From 3107 sp965216225 (GTDB taxonomy: Bacteria; Pseudomonadota; Alphaproteobacteria; Rhodobacterales; Rhodobacteraceae), in contig CBDCFF010000023.1 of NCBI GenBank assembly GCA_965216225.1, forward strand, positions 42,725 to 106,724: a stretch of DNA of 64,000 nt, written 5' to 3'. The position numbers and the translations under genes were made by a program. Shown here piece after piece: positions 20,126 to 28,542 of this stretch. The notes beneath the pieces were generated by a model. The model saw only the letters and a program-made list of their open reading frames with translations, was not told the origin of the DNA and did not search any database. The first letter of the stretch is position 1, and each line of letters starts with the position of its first letter.

Positions 20126-21091
20126 TCAGTCCAGCATCCAGTCGCCATCCGGAAAAAAGGCATGGAAGGCAAAGGCGAACATGATGTCGTGGGGCACATC
20201 GCGCCCCTGCCCGTCCCGCACCCGAATCGTGCCCACATCACGGCCATCGGCAATCAACGCAGTGTCCAGAGCCGATGCCTGACCGGATGCCCAGTTGATC
20301 ACCAGTCCGGCTTCGCGCACTTCCTGCTCCTGCCGCAGCCGCTCCAGCGTCCAGGCCCGATCACCGGCGCGCACGACACGGGCCAGAGGCGGTATTCCGT
20401 GGGGCGGCAATTCCCCGCGATAAAGAAACGGCCGGCGGGAACTGTCATAGTTCACATAAGGGTTGCGGCCATACGACCGTCGCGCATCGGGCTCATCCAT
20501 CACCGCGCCCTCGGGATTGCGCGCCCTGAACTCCGCCCAGCTTTCCATCCAGGCGGGCAATTGCACAAGCCCGGTTCCGGTATGGCGCCCGACGATCCCG
20601 GCGCCGGTGGCCTGCTGCCACCAGCTTTCGGTCTGGCGATCATACATTACCATGTCGGAATTTCTGAGCTTTCCCGACACCCCGAATTCCAGCACATCGC
20701 CCCCGACCCGCCGGTCGAAGACCATGCCAGAGTTGCACAGCGGACAGAAGGTCACGGCAACCGGCACGCCGCCCGCGACATCGTTCACGATCTCGTGCCA
20801 GGTCAGATAGCGGATCGGATAGGCGCGCGGGACCTCGCCATCAATCTCCAGCGTCATGACCGGCTCGCGCTCCCCCAGCCGTGTTTCCTGCGCCGCGGAA
20901 ATGAAATCCGGGCCGGTGATCGCCGGAATGCCGTCTTTCGGGGGGCCGCCCGAAAGAATTTCGTCCCAGTTCTCGATGCTGGTTGTGGAAAAATCCGTAT
21001 CCGGCCATTCTGTTCGCCAGAAATCAGGATTTGCGTGCGCACCTCCGACCGACAGCAGAAAAACGGCAATGAACCGTATCCAGAGGGACAT
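20126..21091 (-). CDS. DUF3179 domain-containing exported protein
   Basis: A 321-residue protein with a signal peptide (SLWIRFIAVFLLSVGGAHA). The body matches DUF3179: GIPAITGPDFI, RAYPIRYLTWHEIVNDVAGGVPVAVTFCPLCNSGMVFDR, then FGVSGKLRNSDMVMYDRQTESWWQQATG. The CxxC in FCPLCNS is a family hallmark. The biochemical role of the family is unknown. ATG 21091 was chosen because AAGGAG lies 7 bases ahead; ATG 21106 is the alternative. It is probably periplasmic or membrane-anchored. Confidence 0.8.
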   Translation of the reverse strand: MSLWIRFIAVFLLSVGGAHANPDFWRTEWPDTDFSTTSIENWDEILSGGPPKDGIPAITGPDFISAAQETRLGEREPVMTLEIDGEVPRAYPIRYLTWHEIVNDVAGGVPVAVTFCPLCNSGMVFDRRVGGDVLEFGVSGKLRNSDMVMYDRQTESWWQQATGAGIVGRHTGTGLVQLPAWMESWAEFRARNPEGAVMDEPDARRSYGRNPYVNYDSSRRPFLYRGELPPHGIPPLARVVRAGDRAWTLERLRQEQEVREAGLVINWASGQASALDTALIADGRDVGTIRVRDGQGRDVPHDIMFAFAFHAFFPDGDWMLD

Positions 21092-21182
21092 GGAACGCTC
21101 CTTCATCAGGAATTGCCTACAGGTATGGGCCGTTGCAGGGGGCCTGCATAGCCCCGCGCACGCGATTGTGAGAATGCGGCAC

Positions 21183-21880
21183 TCAGCGGCGCGCCCCGGC
21201 GGCCCGGCTTGGCAATCGCTCCCATTCGCGGTCCCTGATCAGTTTCCCGAACGCATGTCGCAGCGCCTGGAAACCGTCATGATGAAAGGATTCGCCGTGG
21301 CTGACGATGATCCTGTCAGGCCGCCATTCGAGCATCGCCTCGACAGCATCGGTCAGTTCATGCCTGCGCCCGCGAAAATGTTTCATGATCTCGGGCGGCA
21401 TACGGCCATCGGGACAGTCGGTGCCGGCGAACCAGATCAAGGGACGGCCCCAGACCGGCAGTTTTGCGGTGTCCGTGTTGTGAATGAAATCAGCAACGAT
21501 CAGGCTGCGCGAGGCGTGATGAAAGAAGACCGGCTCGGCAAAGGATCGCCGCCCCCTTACTATCATCTGCTCGATCCGGCCCCGCCATGGCTGCGCCGCC
21601 GCCGCATCCGGCAGCCGCATGTGGCCCTGCTGCGCGCCGGTCCAGTCCTCGACCGCCCGGACACGGGCGTCGGGCAGCGCCGCAATCCAGTCGCCCAGAT
21701 GAACCGGCGGCAACAGGCGCGGTGCGATCAGGTGACGGACGCGCCCCAGCGCCGGCAGTTCCTGCTTCAACCCGGCAGACAGCCGCGTCGGCGCATGAAC
21801 CCACAGGTCGCCGGACCGTCGATGACCCGGATGTCGTCGGCAACGGGCTTCAGCGTATCAAGCGGCTCATACCCTGTCAT
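21183..21880 (-). pseudogene. DUF4336 family protein, broken by an N-terminal deletion and frameshift
   Basis: From 21812 down to 21183 one frame reads GDLWVHAPTRLSAGLKQELPALG and then a complete DUF4336 C-terminus (HLIAPR, HNTDTAKLPVWGRPLIWFAG, IIVSHGE). The natural start is ATG 21880, which overlaps the cyclophilin stop as ATGA and reads MTGYEPLDTLKPVADDIRVI followed by DGP, then runs out of frame. Members of this family normally carry about 15-20 residues (a GLPFPTRMTV-like stretch) between these parts. The join at about 21812-21817 therefore looks like a small out-of-frame deletion. An internal restart could give a truncated product, but the first domain is lost. Confidence 0.7.
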
Positions 21881-22497
21881 TCGGCCTGCTGCACAACGAT
21901 AACAGAGCGCATGATGTCAGGCGCGCCCGGCACCAGACCATTCGGACCATCGCCGCGCCTGATCGCATCCACGACTTCCATACCCTCCGTCACCCGTCCG
22001 ACCACGGTATATTGTCCGTTCAGATGCGGCGCCGGCGCGAACATGATGAAGAACTGGCTGTTGGCGCTGTCCGGGCTGAGGGCGCGCGCCATGCCGACCA
22101 CGCCGCGCTCAAACGGGATGTCCGAAAACTCCGCCTTCAGATCCGGCTTTGCCGATCCGCCACTTCCGGCCTGCGACGTGTCGCCATCGGCGCGGCCATG
22201 CTGAACATCGCCGGTCTGCGCCATGAAACCGTCGATTACGCGATGAAAGACCAGATCGTCATAGGCCCCTTCCTGCGCCAGCGCGACGATCCGGTCCACA
22301 TGATTCGGCGCGACATCGGCAAAAAGCTGGATGGTGACGGCGCCTGACGCCTCGCCCTCCACCCGGATGACCAGTTCCGGCAGTTCCGGCAGTTCCGGGC
22401 CAACGACGGCAGCCTCCGGCCAGGTCAGCAGATAATACGCCGCCAACACGGCCAGCACGGCGGTCGTCAGCGCAACTGCAATGAAATCCTTACGCAT
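21877..22497 (-). CDS. Membrane-anchored or exported cyclophilin-type peptidyl-prolyl isomerase
   Basis: A 206-residue protein. Residues about 5-25 are hydrophobic (FIAVALTTAVLAVLAAYYLLTW), a signal anchor. A PEL repeat linker follows, then a cyclophilin domain (FHRVIDGFMAQTGDVQ, NSQFFIMFAPAPHLNGQYTVVGRV). It should catalyse proline isomerisation on the outer face of the inner membrane. It overlaps the upstream cyclophilin by 8 bases and the broken DUF4336 gene by 4, so the three form one operon. The PELPELPEL linker is coded by a 9-bp tandem repeat near 22372-22399. Confidence 0.88.
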   Translation of the reverse strand: MRKDFIAVALTTAVLAVLAAYYLLTWPEAAVVGPELPELPELVIRVEGEASGAVTIQLFADVAPNHVDRIVALAQEGAYDDLVFHRVIDGFMAQTGDVQHGRADGDTSQAGSGGSAKPDLKAEFSDIPFERGVVGMARALSPDSANSQFFIMFAPAPHLNGQYTVVGRVTEGMEVVDAIRRGDGPNGLVPGAPDIMRSVIVVQQAE

Positions 22498-22996
22498 CCG
22501 CAGCGACCTTCACACTGATCATCCGGTCCGGGTCCGTCGGCGGCTCGCCACGGGTGATGGCATCGACATGCTTCATGCCTTCGATCACGCGGCCATAGAC
22601 GGTGTATTGCCGGTTCAGGGAATGATTGTCCCTGAAATTGATGAAGAACTGACTGTTGGCGCTGTCCGGGCGCCCGGACAGCGCCGCACCCAGCGTGCCC
22701 CGGTCATGGGGGACGCCGGAAAACTCTGCGGGAAGGTCAGGCAGGTCCGATCCGCCAGCCCCGGCCATGCGCGGGTTGTAGCCGCTTTCGGCATTGCCAT
22801 GCCGCACGTCGCCGGACTGCACCATGAAGCCGTCGATCACACGGTGGAAAACAACATTGTCATAAGCGCCGGAGCGGGCCAGCGCCTTCATCCGCTCACA
22901 ATGTCCGGGGGCGATGTCGGGCAACAGTTCGATGGTGACGGTGCCGTTCTTCAACTCCATCAGAATGGTGTGTTCGGGGTCATTGATCTCGGCCAT
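22490..22996 (-). CDS. ppiB: Cytoplasmic cyclophilin-type peptidyl-prolyl isomerase
   Basis: A 168-residue cyclophilin without signal: LKNGTVTIELLPDIAPGHCERM, FHRVIDGFMVQSGDVRHGN, SANSQFFINFRDNHSLNRQYTVYGRVIEGM. ATG 22996 is preceded by GAGGAAGGAG, and upstream open frame has no family match. It is divergent from pgk with 127 bases between starts. The adjacent anchored cyclophilin is clearly a paralogue. Confidence 0.92.
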   Translation of the reverse strand: MAEINDPEHTILMELKNGTVTIELLPDIAPGHCERMKALARSGAYDNVVFHRVIDGFMVQSGDVRHGNAESGYNPRMAGAGGSDLPDLPAEFSGVPHDRGTLGAALSGRPDSANSQFFINFRDNHSLNRQYTVYGRVIEGMKHVDAITRGEPPTDPDRMISVKVAADA

Positions 22997-23123
22997 CCAC
23001 GGCTCCTTCCTCGTGAAATTCCGGTGCGACCCTACTGCGCCCGACGCCGAAGGAAAAGACCCGCGTTGACCTTTGCGGCGCGATGAGGTGTTAAGAAACC
23101 GGCGGACCCCATGGAGCAGGCGA

Positions 23124-25367
23124 ATGAACTGGAAAACCCTCGACGATACGGACCTGGCGGGCAGAGTGGTTCTGACCCGTGTTGACATGAACGTCCCTGT
23201 CGATGGCGGTCGCGTGACGGATGCGACGCGAATCGGGCGGATCGTCCCCACGGTGCGGGATATTCTGGCAAAAGGCGGCAGGCCGGTTCTGCTGGCGCAT
23301 TTCGGGCGACCCGGGGGCAGGGTCGTGCCGGACATGTCGCTTTCCATCGTTCTGCCCGCGTTGCGGGACGCGCTGGGCGCAGAGGTGGTGAAATTTGCCG
23401 GGGACTGCATCGGACCCGTGGCCCGACAGGCCGTGAACGCCCTTGCCGCAGGCGAGGTCCTGCTGCTGGAAAACACCCGCTTTCATGCCGGGGAAGAGGA
23501 AAACGAAAGCCGATTCGCGGCCTCGCTGGCGGCGCTGGGCGATATTTACTGCAATGATGCGTTTTCCGCAGCACACCGCGCCCATGCCTCGACCGAAGGA
23601 ATCGCCCGCCTGATGCCATGCTGTGCGGGCCGCCTGATGCAGGCCGAGCTTGCCGCGCTGGAGGCCGCGCTGGGCACCCCCGAACGCCCGCTGGTCGCCA
23701 TCGTCGGCGGCGCGAAAGTGTTCGGCAAGCTCGACCTTCTGGGCAATCTGGTCGGCAAGGCCGATTATCTGGTGATCGGCGGCGGCATGGCGAACACGTT
23801 TCTTGCCGCGCAGGGCCATTCGGTGGGAACATCGCTGGCCGAGCATGACATGACCGGCACGGCGCGAAAGATCATGGCAAAGGCGGCAGAGGCCGGATGT
23901 CGGATCGTGCTGCCGTCCGATGTGGTGGTAAGCGCCCAATTCGCCGCCGGGACCGAACACCGGATCGTCCCGATCGATTCCTGCCCGGATGATCGAATGA
24001 TCCTCGATGCCGGTCCCGAAACGGCAGGCACCGTCGCCGGAATACTGGGAAACTGCAAGACGCTGATCTGGAACGGCCCGCTGGGAGCATTCGAGATACC
24101 GCCGTTCGACGCCGCGACGAAAGCCGTTGCAAAGGCAGCCGCCGAACTGACCGGGGCGGGCGGTCTTATTTCGGTCGCGGGGGGCGGCGACACGGTTGCG
24201 GCGCTGAACACTGCGGGCGTGGCGGAGGCGTTCACCTGTGTCTCTACCGCCGGGGGCGCGTTTCTTGAATGGATGGAGGGCAGGACATTGCCGGGCGTCG
24301 CCGCATTGAAAGCACTGGCGCAGGGTGCGGGCGCCATGCCCGAAACGGCGGGCAGGCACATGCGTCAGCGTCAGCGCCACCACGATTGCAACTGCGCCGC
24401 CGCTCGTCTGGAACCGGGCCAACCGCTTGTCGGCGCATCGACCCACAGTATTCAGGCGAACGAAATCATGGCAAATCAGGCTCAGGCGGATCAGATTCTT
24501 TCCGGCAACGGCTTTATCGCGGCCCTGGACCAGAGCGGCGGCTCGACCCCCGGCGCGCTGCGCCTTTATGGTGTGGAGGAGGACGCCTGTGAATCCGAAG
24601 ACGGGATGTTCGATCTGATCCACGCCATGCGGTCGCGTATCGTCACGTCGCCCGCCTTTACCGGCGACCGGATCATCGGCGCGATCCTGTTTGAAAAGAC
24701 GATGGAGCGCGAGATCGACGGCACGCCATCGGCGCGGTATCTGTGGGATGATCGTCGCATCGTGCCGTTTCTGAAGGTGGACAGGGGGCTGGCTGACAGG
24801 GCCGACGGCGTGCGCCTGATGGCGCCGATGGAAAATCTGGACGGCCTGCTTGCGCGGGCGGTGGCAAAAGGCATCTTTGGCACCAAGATGCGGTCGGTCA
24901 TTGACGCGGCGTCCCGGTCCGGCATCGCCGCCAATGTCGCGCAGCAGTTCGGGATCGCCCGCCGGATCCTGTCGCATGGCCTGACGCCGATCATCGAACC
25001 CGAAGTCACCATCTCCATCGCCGACAAGGCGGAGGCAGAGGACATTCTGCTGGAGGAACTGGAAAAGGGCCTTGGCGCCTTGTCCGACGGCCAGCGGGTG
25101 ATGCTGAAGCTGACCCTGCCGACCAGGGCCAACCACTACAGGCGACTGGTTGACGATCCGCGCGTGATGCGCGTTGCCGCACTGTCGGGGGGCTACAGCC
25201 GCGAGAAGGCAATCGCCCTTCTGGCCCGGAATGCGGGCATCATCGCAAGTTTCTCGCGGGCATTGGCAGAGGGGCTTTCCGCCCGACAGGACGATGCGGC
25301 TTTTGACGCCGTTCTTGACAGCACGATCCAGAGCATCTTTGACGCATCTGTTGCGGGCCAAGGTTAA
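23124..25367 (+). CDS. pgk: Phosphoglycerate kinase and class I fructose-bisphosphate aldolase in one reading frame
   Basis: One open frame of 747 codons joins two glycolytic enzymes. Residues 1 to about 400 are a complete Pgk (VVLTRVDMNVPVDGGRV, LLAHFGRPGGR, ending VAGGGDTVAALNTAGVAEAF and a normal C-terminus). Codons about 400-448 look like translated spacer (Arg/His-rich). From Met449 (24468) there is a complete class I aldolase of the bacterial single-chain type (GFIAALDQSGGSTPGALRLYG, IFGTKMRS, IIEPEV; Schiff-base Lys662 in MLKLTLPT). Adjacent pgk and aldolase genes are normal in this group, but a stop between them is missing here. The aldolase may also start separately at 24468, where only a weak AGGCGA lies upstream. 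The pgk start follows GGAG. Confidence 0.88.
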   Translation: MNWKTLDDTDLAGRVVLTRVDMNVPVDGGRVTDATRIGRIVPTVRDILAKGGRPVLLAHFGRPGGRVVPDMSLSIVLPALRDALGAEVVKFAGDCIGPVARQAVNALAAGEVLLLENTRFHAGEEENESRFAASLAALGDIYCNDAFSAAHRAHASTEGIARLMPCCAGRLMQAELAALEAALGTPERPLVAIVGGAKVFGKLDLLGNLVGKADYLVIGGGMANTFLAAQGHSVGTSLAEHDMTGTARKIMAKAAEAGCRIVLPSDVVVSAQFAAGTEHRIVPIDSCPDDRMILDAGPETAGTVAGILGNCKTLIWNGPLGAFEIPPFDAATKAVAKAAAELTGAGGLISVAGGGDTVAALNTAGVAEAFTCVSTAGGAFLEWMEGRTLPGVAALKALAQGAGAMPETAGRHMRQRQRHHDCNCAAARLEPGQPLVGASTHSIQANEIMANQAQADQILSGNGFIAALDQSGGSTPGALRLYGVEEDACESEDGMFDLIHAMRSRIVTSPAFTGDRIIGAILFEKTMEREIDGTPSARYLWDDRRIVPFLKVDRGLADRADGVRLMAPMENLDGLLARAVAKGIFGTKMRSVIDAASRSGIAANVAQQFGIARRILSHGLTPIIEPEVTISIADKAEAEDILLEELEKGLGALSDGQRVMLKLTLPTRANHYRRLVDDPRVMRVAALSGGYSREKAIALLARNAGIIASFSRALAEGLSARQDDAAFDAVLDSTIQSIFDASVAGQG

Positions 25368-25731
25368 ATCCTGTCAACAGGCGCCGCGATGTCAAGCCCG
25401 GCGACGGCGATGGCGCCGGCGACCTGCCCCCTGCCGCCCGCGATGCGCGTGGCGACATGGCCATCGGAAACTATAGTATCGCAGAACCGCATCTTCGCCA
25501 CACAGATCGCGGTCGTCCGGCGGCACGGGCTGGTTCGCGGCATCACGCATCGACACATCGCCTGCGTACAGTTTGACGCGAAAGCCCGTCATCCCCCACC
25601 CGCAAATTTTCGCCGTGCTCCGGGAAAAACCGGCAACCCGACACATTCGGGGATTCACAGGGCGAATCACCTGTGGCATTATGTCGAAACGGCCCGCCAT
25701 GGGGCTGCAAGGGGCTGCATCGAGGCAGGGA
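25368..25731. other. 364-base stretch between the aldolase and ftsB without a recognised gene
   Basis: No frame here gives a family match. On the minus strand, two overlapping frames (25364-25558 and 25392-25754) show protein-like composition that switches frame near 25510, which may mark a decayed small gene; I could not name it. The stretch must also carry any promoter for ftsB-pdh. Confidence 0.35.
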
Positions 25732-26028
25732 ATGAAGCAGAAACGTCCGACCATCGTGGCCGCATTGTATTTCGCCGTATGCCTTTCGCTTGGCGTCTAT
25801 TTCATGTTTGCGGCGGTTCAGGGCGATTACGGGCTGTTTCAGCGGGTTCAGTTCGAAGCCGAAGCCCGTGTTCTGCGGGCGGAACTGACCCACATGCAAA
25901 GCCGCGTGGGCGCGCTTGAAAACAAGACCCGGCGTTTGTCGGACGACTTTCTGGACCTCGATCTTCTGGATGAGCAGGCCCGCCGGATTCTGGGTCTGGC
26001 CCGCCACGATGAAATCGTGATCCGCTGA
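25732..26028 (+). CDS. ftsB: Septum formation initiator family protein (FtsB/DivIC-like)
   Basis: A 98-residue protein with one membrane segment (about 8-30, IVAALYFAVCLSLGVYFMFAAV) followed by a coiled coil (about 35-75, VQFEAEARVLRAELTHMQSRVGALENKTRRL) and the ending EQARRILGLARHDEIVI. This matches FtsB-like divisome proteins. The start at 25732 gives the normal short cytoplasmic tail; longer in-frame starts do not. Its position just ahead of pdhA is the usual one in Rhodobacterales. Confidence 0.82.
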   Translation: MKQKRPTIVAALYFAVCLSLGVYFMFAAVQGDYGLFQRVQFEAEARVLRAELTHMQSRVGALENKTRRLSDDFLDLDLLDEQARRILGLARHDEIVIR

Positions 26029-26098
26029 TCCCCGGCATCGAAACCGGGCAGAGCGAAATATTCTTTCTCGCCTGCAAGGCGGTTTTGCGCTATTGAAT

Positions 26099-26114
26099 GG
26101 TTTAGCATTAAACC
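26099..26114. promoter_or_regulatory. Palindromic operator candidate upstream of pdhA
   Basis: GGTTTA, four bases, TAAACC forms a perfect 6+6 inverted repeat 28 bases before the pdhA start and 15 bases before its GGAGG site. It lies in a short A/T-richer patch in otherwise GC-rich DNA. It could be a repressor site for the pdh operon, but no regulator is identified from the sequence. Confidence 0.45.
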
Positions 26115-26142
26115 AATCATGCGTCCGCCGGGAGGTCTGCCA

Positions 26143-27132
26143 ATGGCTGTGCGAAAAAAATCGCGGAAAACTAATTCTTCCGCCGAAGAGCTGAAAACCT
26201 GCTATCGGGAGATGTTGCTGATCCGTCGATTCGAGGAAAAGGCCGGTCAGCTTTATGGCATGGGTCTGATCGGCGGGTTTTGCCATCTCTACATCGGTCA
26301 GGAAGCCGTCGTTGTCGGTCTGGAAGCCGCCGCAGAGGATGGCGACAAGCGCATCACCTCCTATCGCGATCACGGCCATATGCTGGCCTGCGGGATGGCC
26401 GCTGATGGTGTGATGGCCGAACTCACCGGTCGTTCAGGCGGATATTCCGGGGGCAAGGGCGGCTCGATGCACATGTTCTCGAAAGAGAAACATTTTTATG
26501 GCGGCCATGGAATCGTCGGTGCGCAGGTGCCGTTGGGCGCCGGCCTCGCCTTTGCCGACAAGTATCTGGAAAATGGCCGCGTCACCTTTACCTATTTCGG
26601 GGATGGCGCTGCAAATCAGGGGCAGGTCCATGAGACATTCAACATGGCCGCCCTGTGGAAGCTGCCGGTGATTTTCGTGATCGAGAACAATCAGTACGCG
26701 ATGGGCACTGCCCAGGCGCGCTCCACCTCGACCCCGGCGCTCTACAAGCGCGGCGCGGCTTTCGGTATTCCGGGGGAGGAGGTCGATGGCATGGATGTGC
26801 TGGCGGTCAAGGCTGCCGGGGAAAAGGCCGTCGCCCACTGCCGCGCCGGCGAAGGCCCCTACATTCTTGAGGTAAAGACCTATCGCTATCGCGGGCATTC
26901 GATGTCCGACCCCGCAAAGTACCGGACCCGCGAAGAGGTTCAGAAAATGCGCGACGAACGGGATCCGATCGAACATGTCCGCGCCATGCTGCTTGATGGC
27001 AACCACGCAACCGAGGATGATCTGAAGGTGATCGACAGGGAAATCAAGGCGGTCGTCAATGCCGCCGCCGATTTCGCCAGGGAAAGCCCGGAACCAGCGC
27101 CCGAAGAACTGTGGAATGACATCTACGCCTGA
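26143..27132 (+). CDS. pdhA: Pyruvate dehydrogenase E1 component, alpha subunit
   Basis: A 329-residue E1 alpha. The thiamine-diphosphate motif is YFGDGAANQGQVHETFNMAALWKLPVIFV followed by IENNQYAMGT. The phosphorylation-loop counterpart is TYRYRGHSMSDPAKYRTREEV, and the N-terminal RRFEEKAGQLYGMGLIGGFCHLYIGQEA is standard. ATG 26143 was chosen for the GGAGGT 8 bases ahead; ATG 26119 is in frame but poorly placed. With PdhB it decarboxylates pyruvate and acetylates the lipoyl groups. First gene of pdhABC. Confidence 0.96.
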   Translation: MAVRKKSRKTNSSAEELKTCYREMLLIRRFEEKAGQLYGMGLIGGFCHLYIGQEAVVVGLEAAAEDGDKRITSYRDHGHMLACGMAADGVMAELTGRSGGYSGGKGGSMHMFSKEKHFYGGHGIVGAQVPLGAGLAFADKYLENGRVTFTYFGDGAANQGQVHETFNMAALWKLPVIFVIENNQYAMGTAQARSTSTPALYKRGAAFGIPGEEVDGMDVLAVKAAGEKAVAHCRAGEGPYILEVKTYRYRGHSMSDPAKYRTREEVQKMRDERDPIEHVRAMLLDGNHATEDDLKVIDREIKAVVNAAADFARESPEPAPEELWNDIYA

Positions 27133-27159
27133 TCCGGCGGCAGAACTGGAGAGATTGAA

Positions 27160-28530
27160 ATGGCTACCAAAATTCTCATGCCCGCCCTGTCGCCGACGAT
27201 GGAGGAAGGCACGCTTGCGAAATGGCTGGTGAAAGAGGGCGACAGCGTATCGTCCGGCGACATCATGGCCGAAATCGAAACCGACAAGGCGACGATGGAG
27301 TTCGAGGCCGTGGACGAGGGGATCATGGGCAAACTTCTTGTGGCGGAGGGCGCCGCCAATGTTGCCGTGAACACCCCCATCGCCATACTGATCGAGGAAG
27401 GCGAAAGCGCAGACGCTGCCGCCGCAGCGGAACCGGCGGCAGCGCCAGAGCCGGTCGCGGCAACGCCCGCGCCTGCAACCGTCGCCGCGCCGGTTTCGCC
27501 GGTTGCGCCGGCCATTCCGGACGATACGGAAATCCCTGCCGGGACAGAGATGAAGCCCCGGACCGTGCGTGAGGCGCTTCGCGATGCAATGGCCGAAGAG
27601 ATGCGGGCCGACCCGAATGTCTATCTCATGGGCGAAGAAGTCGCCGAATATCAGGGCGCCTACAAGATCAGCCAGGGGCTGCTTGACGAATTCGGCGTCA
27701 AGCGCGTGATCGACACGCCAATCACCGAACATGGATTTGCCGGGGTCGCGGTTGGCGCCGCCCTTGGCGGGCTGCGGCCAATCGTGGAATTCATGACGTT
27801 CAACTTCGCCATGCAGGCAATCGACCAGATCGTCAACTCGGCTGCGAAAACGCTTTACATGTCCGGCGGCCAGATGGGCGCGCCCATGGTGTTTCGCGGC
27901 CCCAACGGTGCGGCTGCGCGCGTGGGCGCGCAACACAGCCAGGATTACGCCGGCTGGTATGCGCAGATACCCGGCATGAAAGTGGTTCAACCCTATTCCG
28001 CCGCTGACGCCAAGGGGCTGTTGAAATCCGCGATCCGCGATCCGAACCCCGTCATCTTTCTGGAAAACGAAATTCTCTATGGCCGCAGCTTCGAGGTTCC
28101 GGTCATGGATGATTTCACCGTGCCGATCGGCAAGGCGCGAATCGCAAGAGCGGGCGGCGATGTCACCATGGTCAGCTTTGGCATCGGCATGAGCTACGCG
28201 CTGGAAGCCGCAGATCAACTGGCCGAAGAAGGTATCAGCGCAGAGGTGATCGACCTGCGCTCGCTCCGGCCAATGGACACGGAAGTCGTTGTGCGGTCGG
28301 TCATGAAAACCAACCGTTGCGTCACGGTCGAGGAGGGCTGGCCGGTCTGCTCCATCGGAAACCACATCTCTGCCGTGCTGATGCAACAGGCGTTCGACCA
28401 TCTCGACGCCCCGGTCATCAACTGTACGGGCAAGGATGTTCCAATGCCCTACGCGGCCAATCTGGAACGTCTGGCGCTGATCACCACCGCAGAGGTGATT
28501 GATGCGGTCAAACAAGTCACCTACCGATAG
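27160..28530 (+). CDS. pdhB: Pyruvate dehydrogenase E1 component, beta subunit with lipoyl domain
   Basis: 456 residues. Residues 1 to about 78 are a lipoyl domain with the acceptor Lys43 in ETDKATMEF. An Ala/Pro-rich linker follows (about 85-130), then E1 beta (LMGEEVAEYQGAYKISQGLLDEFG, ITEHGFAGVAVGAALGG). The lipoyl domain on E1 beta is characteristic of alphaproteobacteria. Its first 43 residues are nearly the same as those of PdhC, which suggests domain duplication. It lies 27 bases after pdhA. Confidence 0.96.
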   Translation: MATKILMPALSPTMEEGTLAKWLVKEGDSVSSGDIMAEIETDKATMEFEAVDEGIMGKLLVAEGAANVAVNTPIAILIEEGESADAAAAAEPAAAPEPVAATPAPATVAAPVSPVAPAIPDDTEIPAGTEMKPRTVREALRDAMAEEMRADPNVYLMGEEVAEYQGAYKISQGLLDEFGVKRVIDTPITEHGFAGVAVGAALGGLRPIVEFMTFNFAMQAIDQIVNSAAKTLYMSGGQMGAPMVFRGPNGAAARVGAQHSQDYAGWYAQIPGMKVVQPYSAADAKGLLKSAIRDPNPVIFLENEILYGRSFEVPVMDDFTVPIGKARIARAGGDVTMVSFGIGMSYALEAADQLAEEGISAEVIDLRSLRPMDTEVVVRSVMKTNRCVTVEEGWPVCSIGNHISAVLMQQAFDHLDAPVINCTGKDVPMPYAANLERLALITTAEVIDAVKQVTYR

Positions 28531-28542
28531 GAAAGAGACGCG

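Noticed and set aside
23091..25361. A 756-codon minus-strand frame opposite pgk-aldolase
   Set aside because: Same reason: a high-GC shadow with no recognisable domain.
26434..28515. A 693-codon minus-strand frame opposite pdhA-pdhB
   Set aside because: Arg/His/Gly-rich shadow of the lipoyl and E1 genes.
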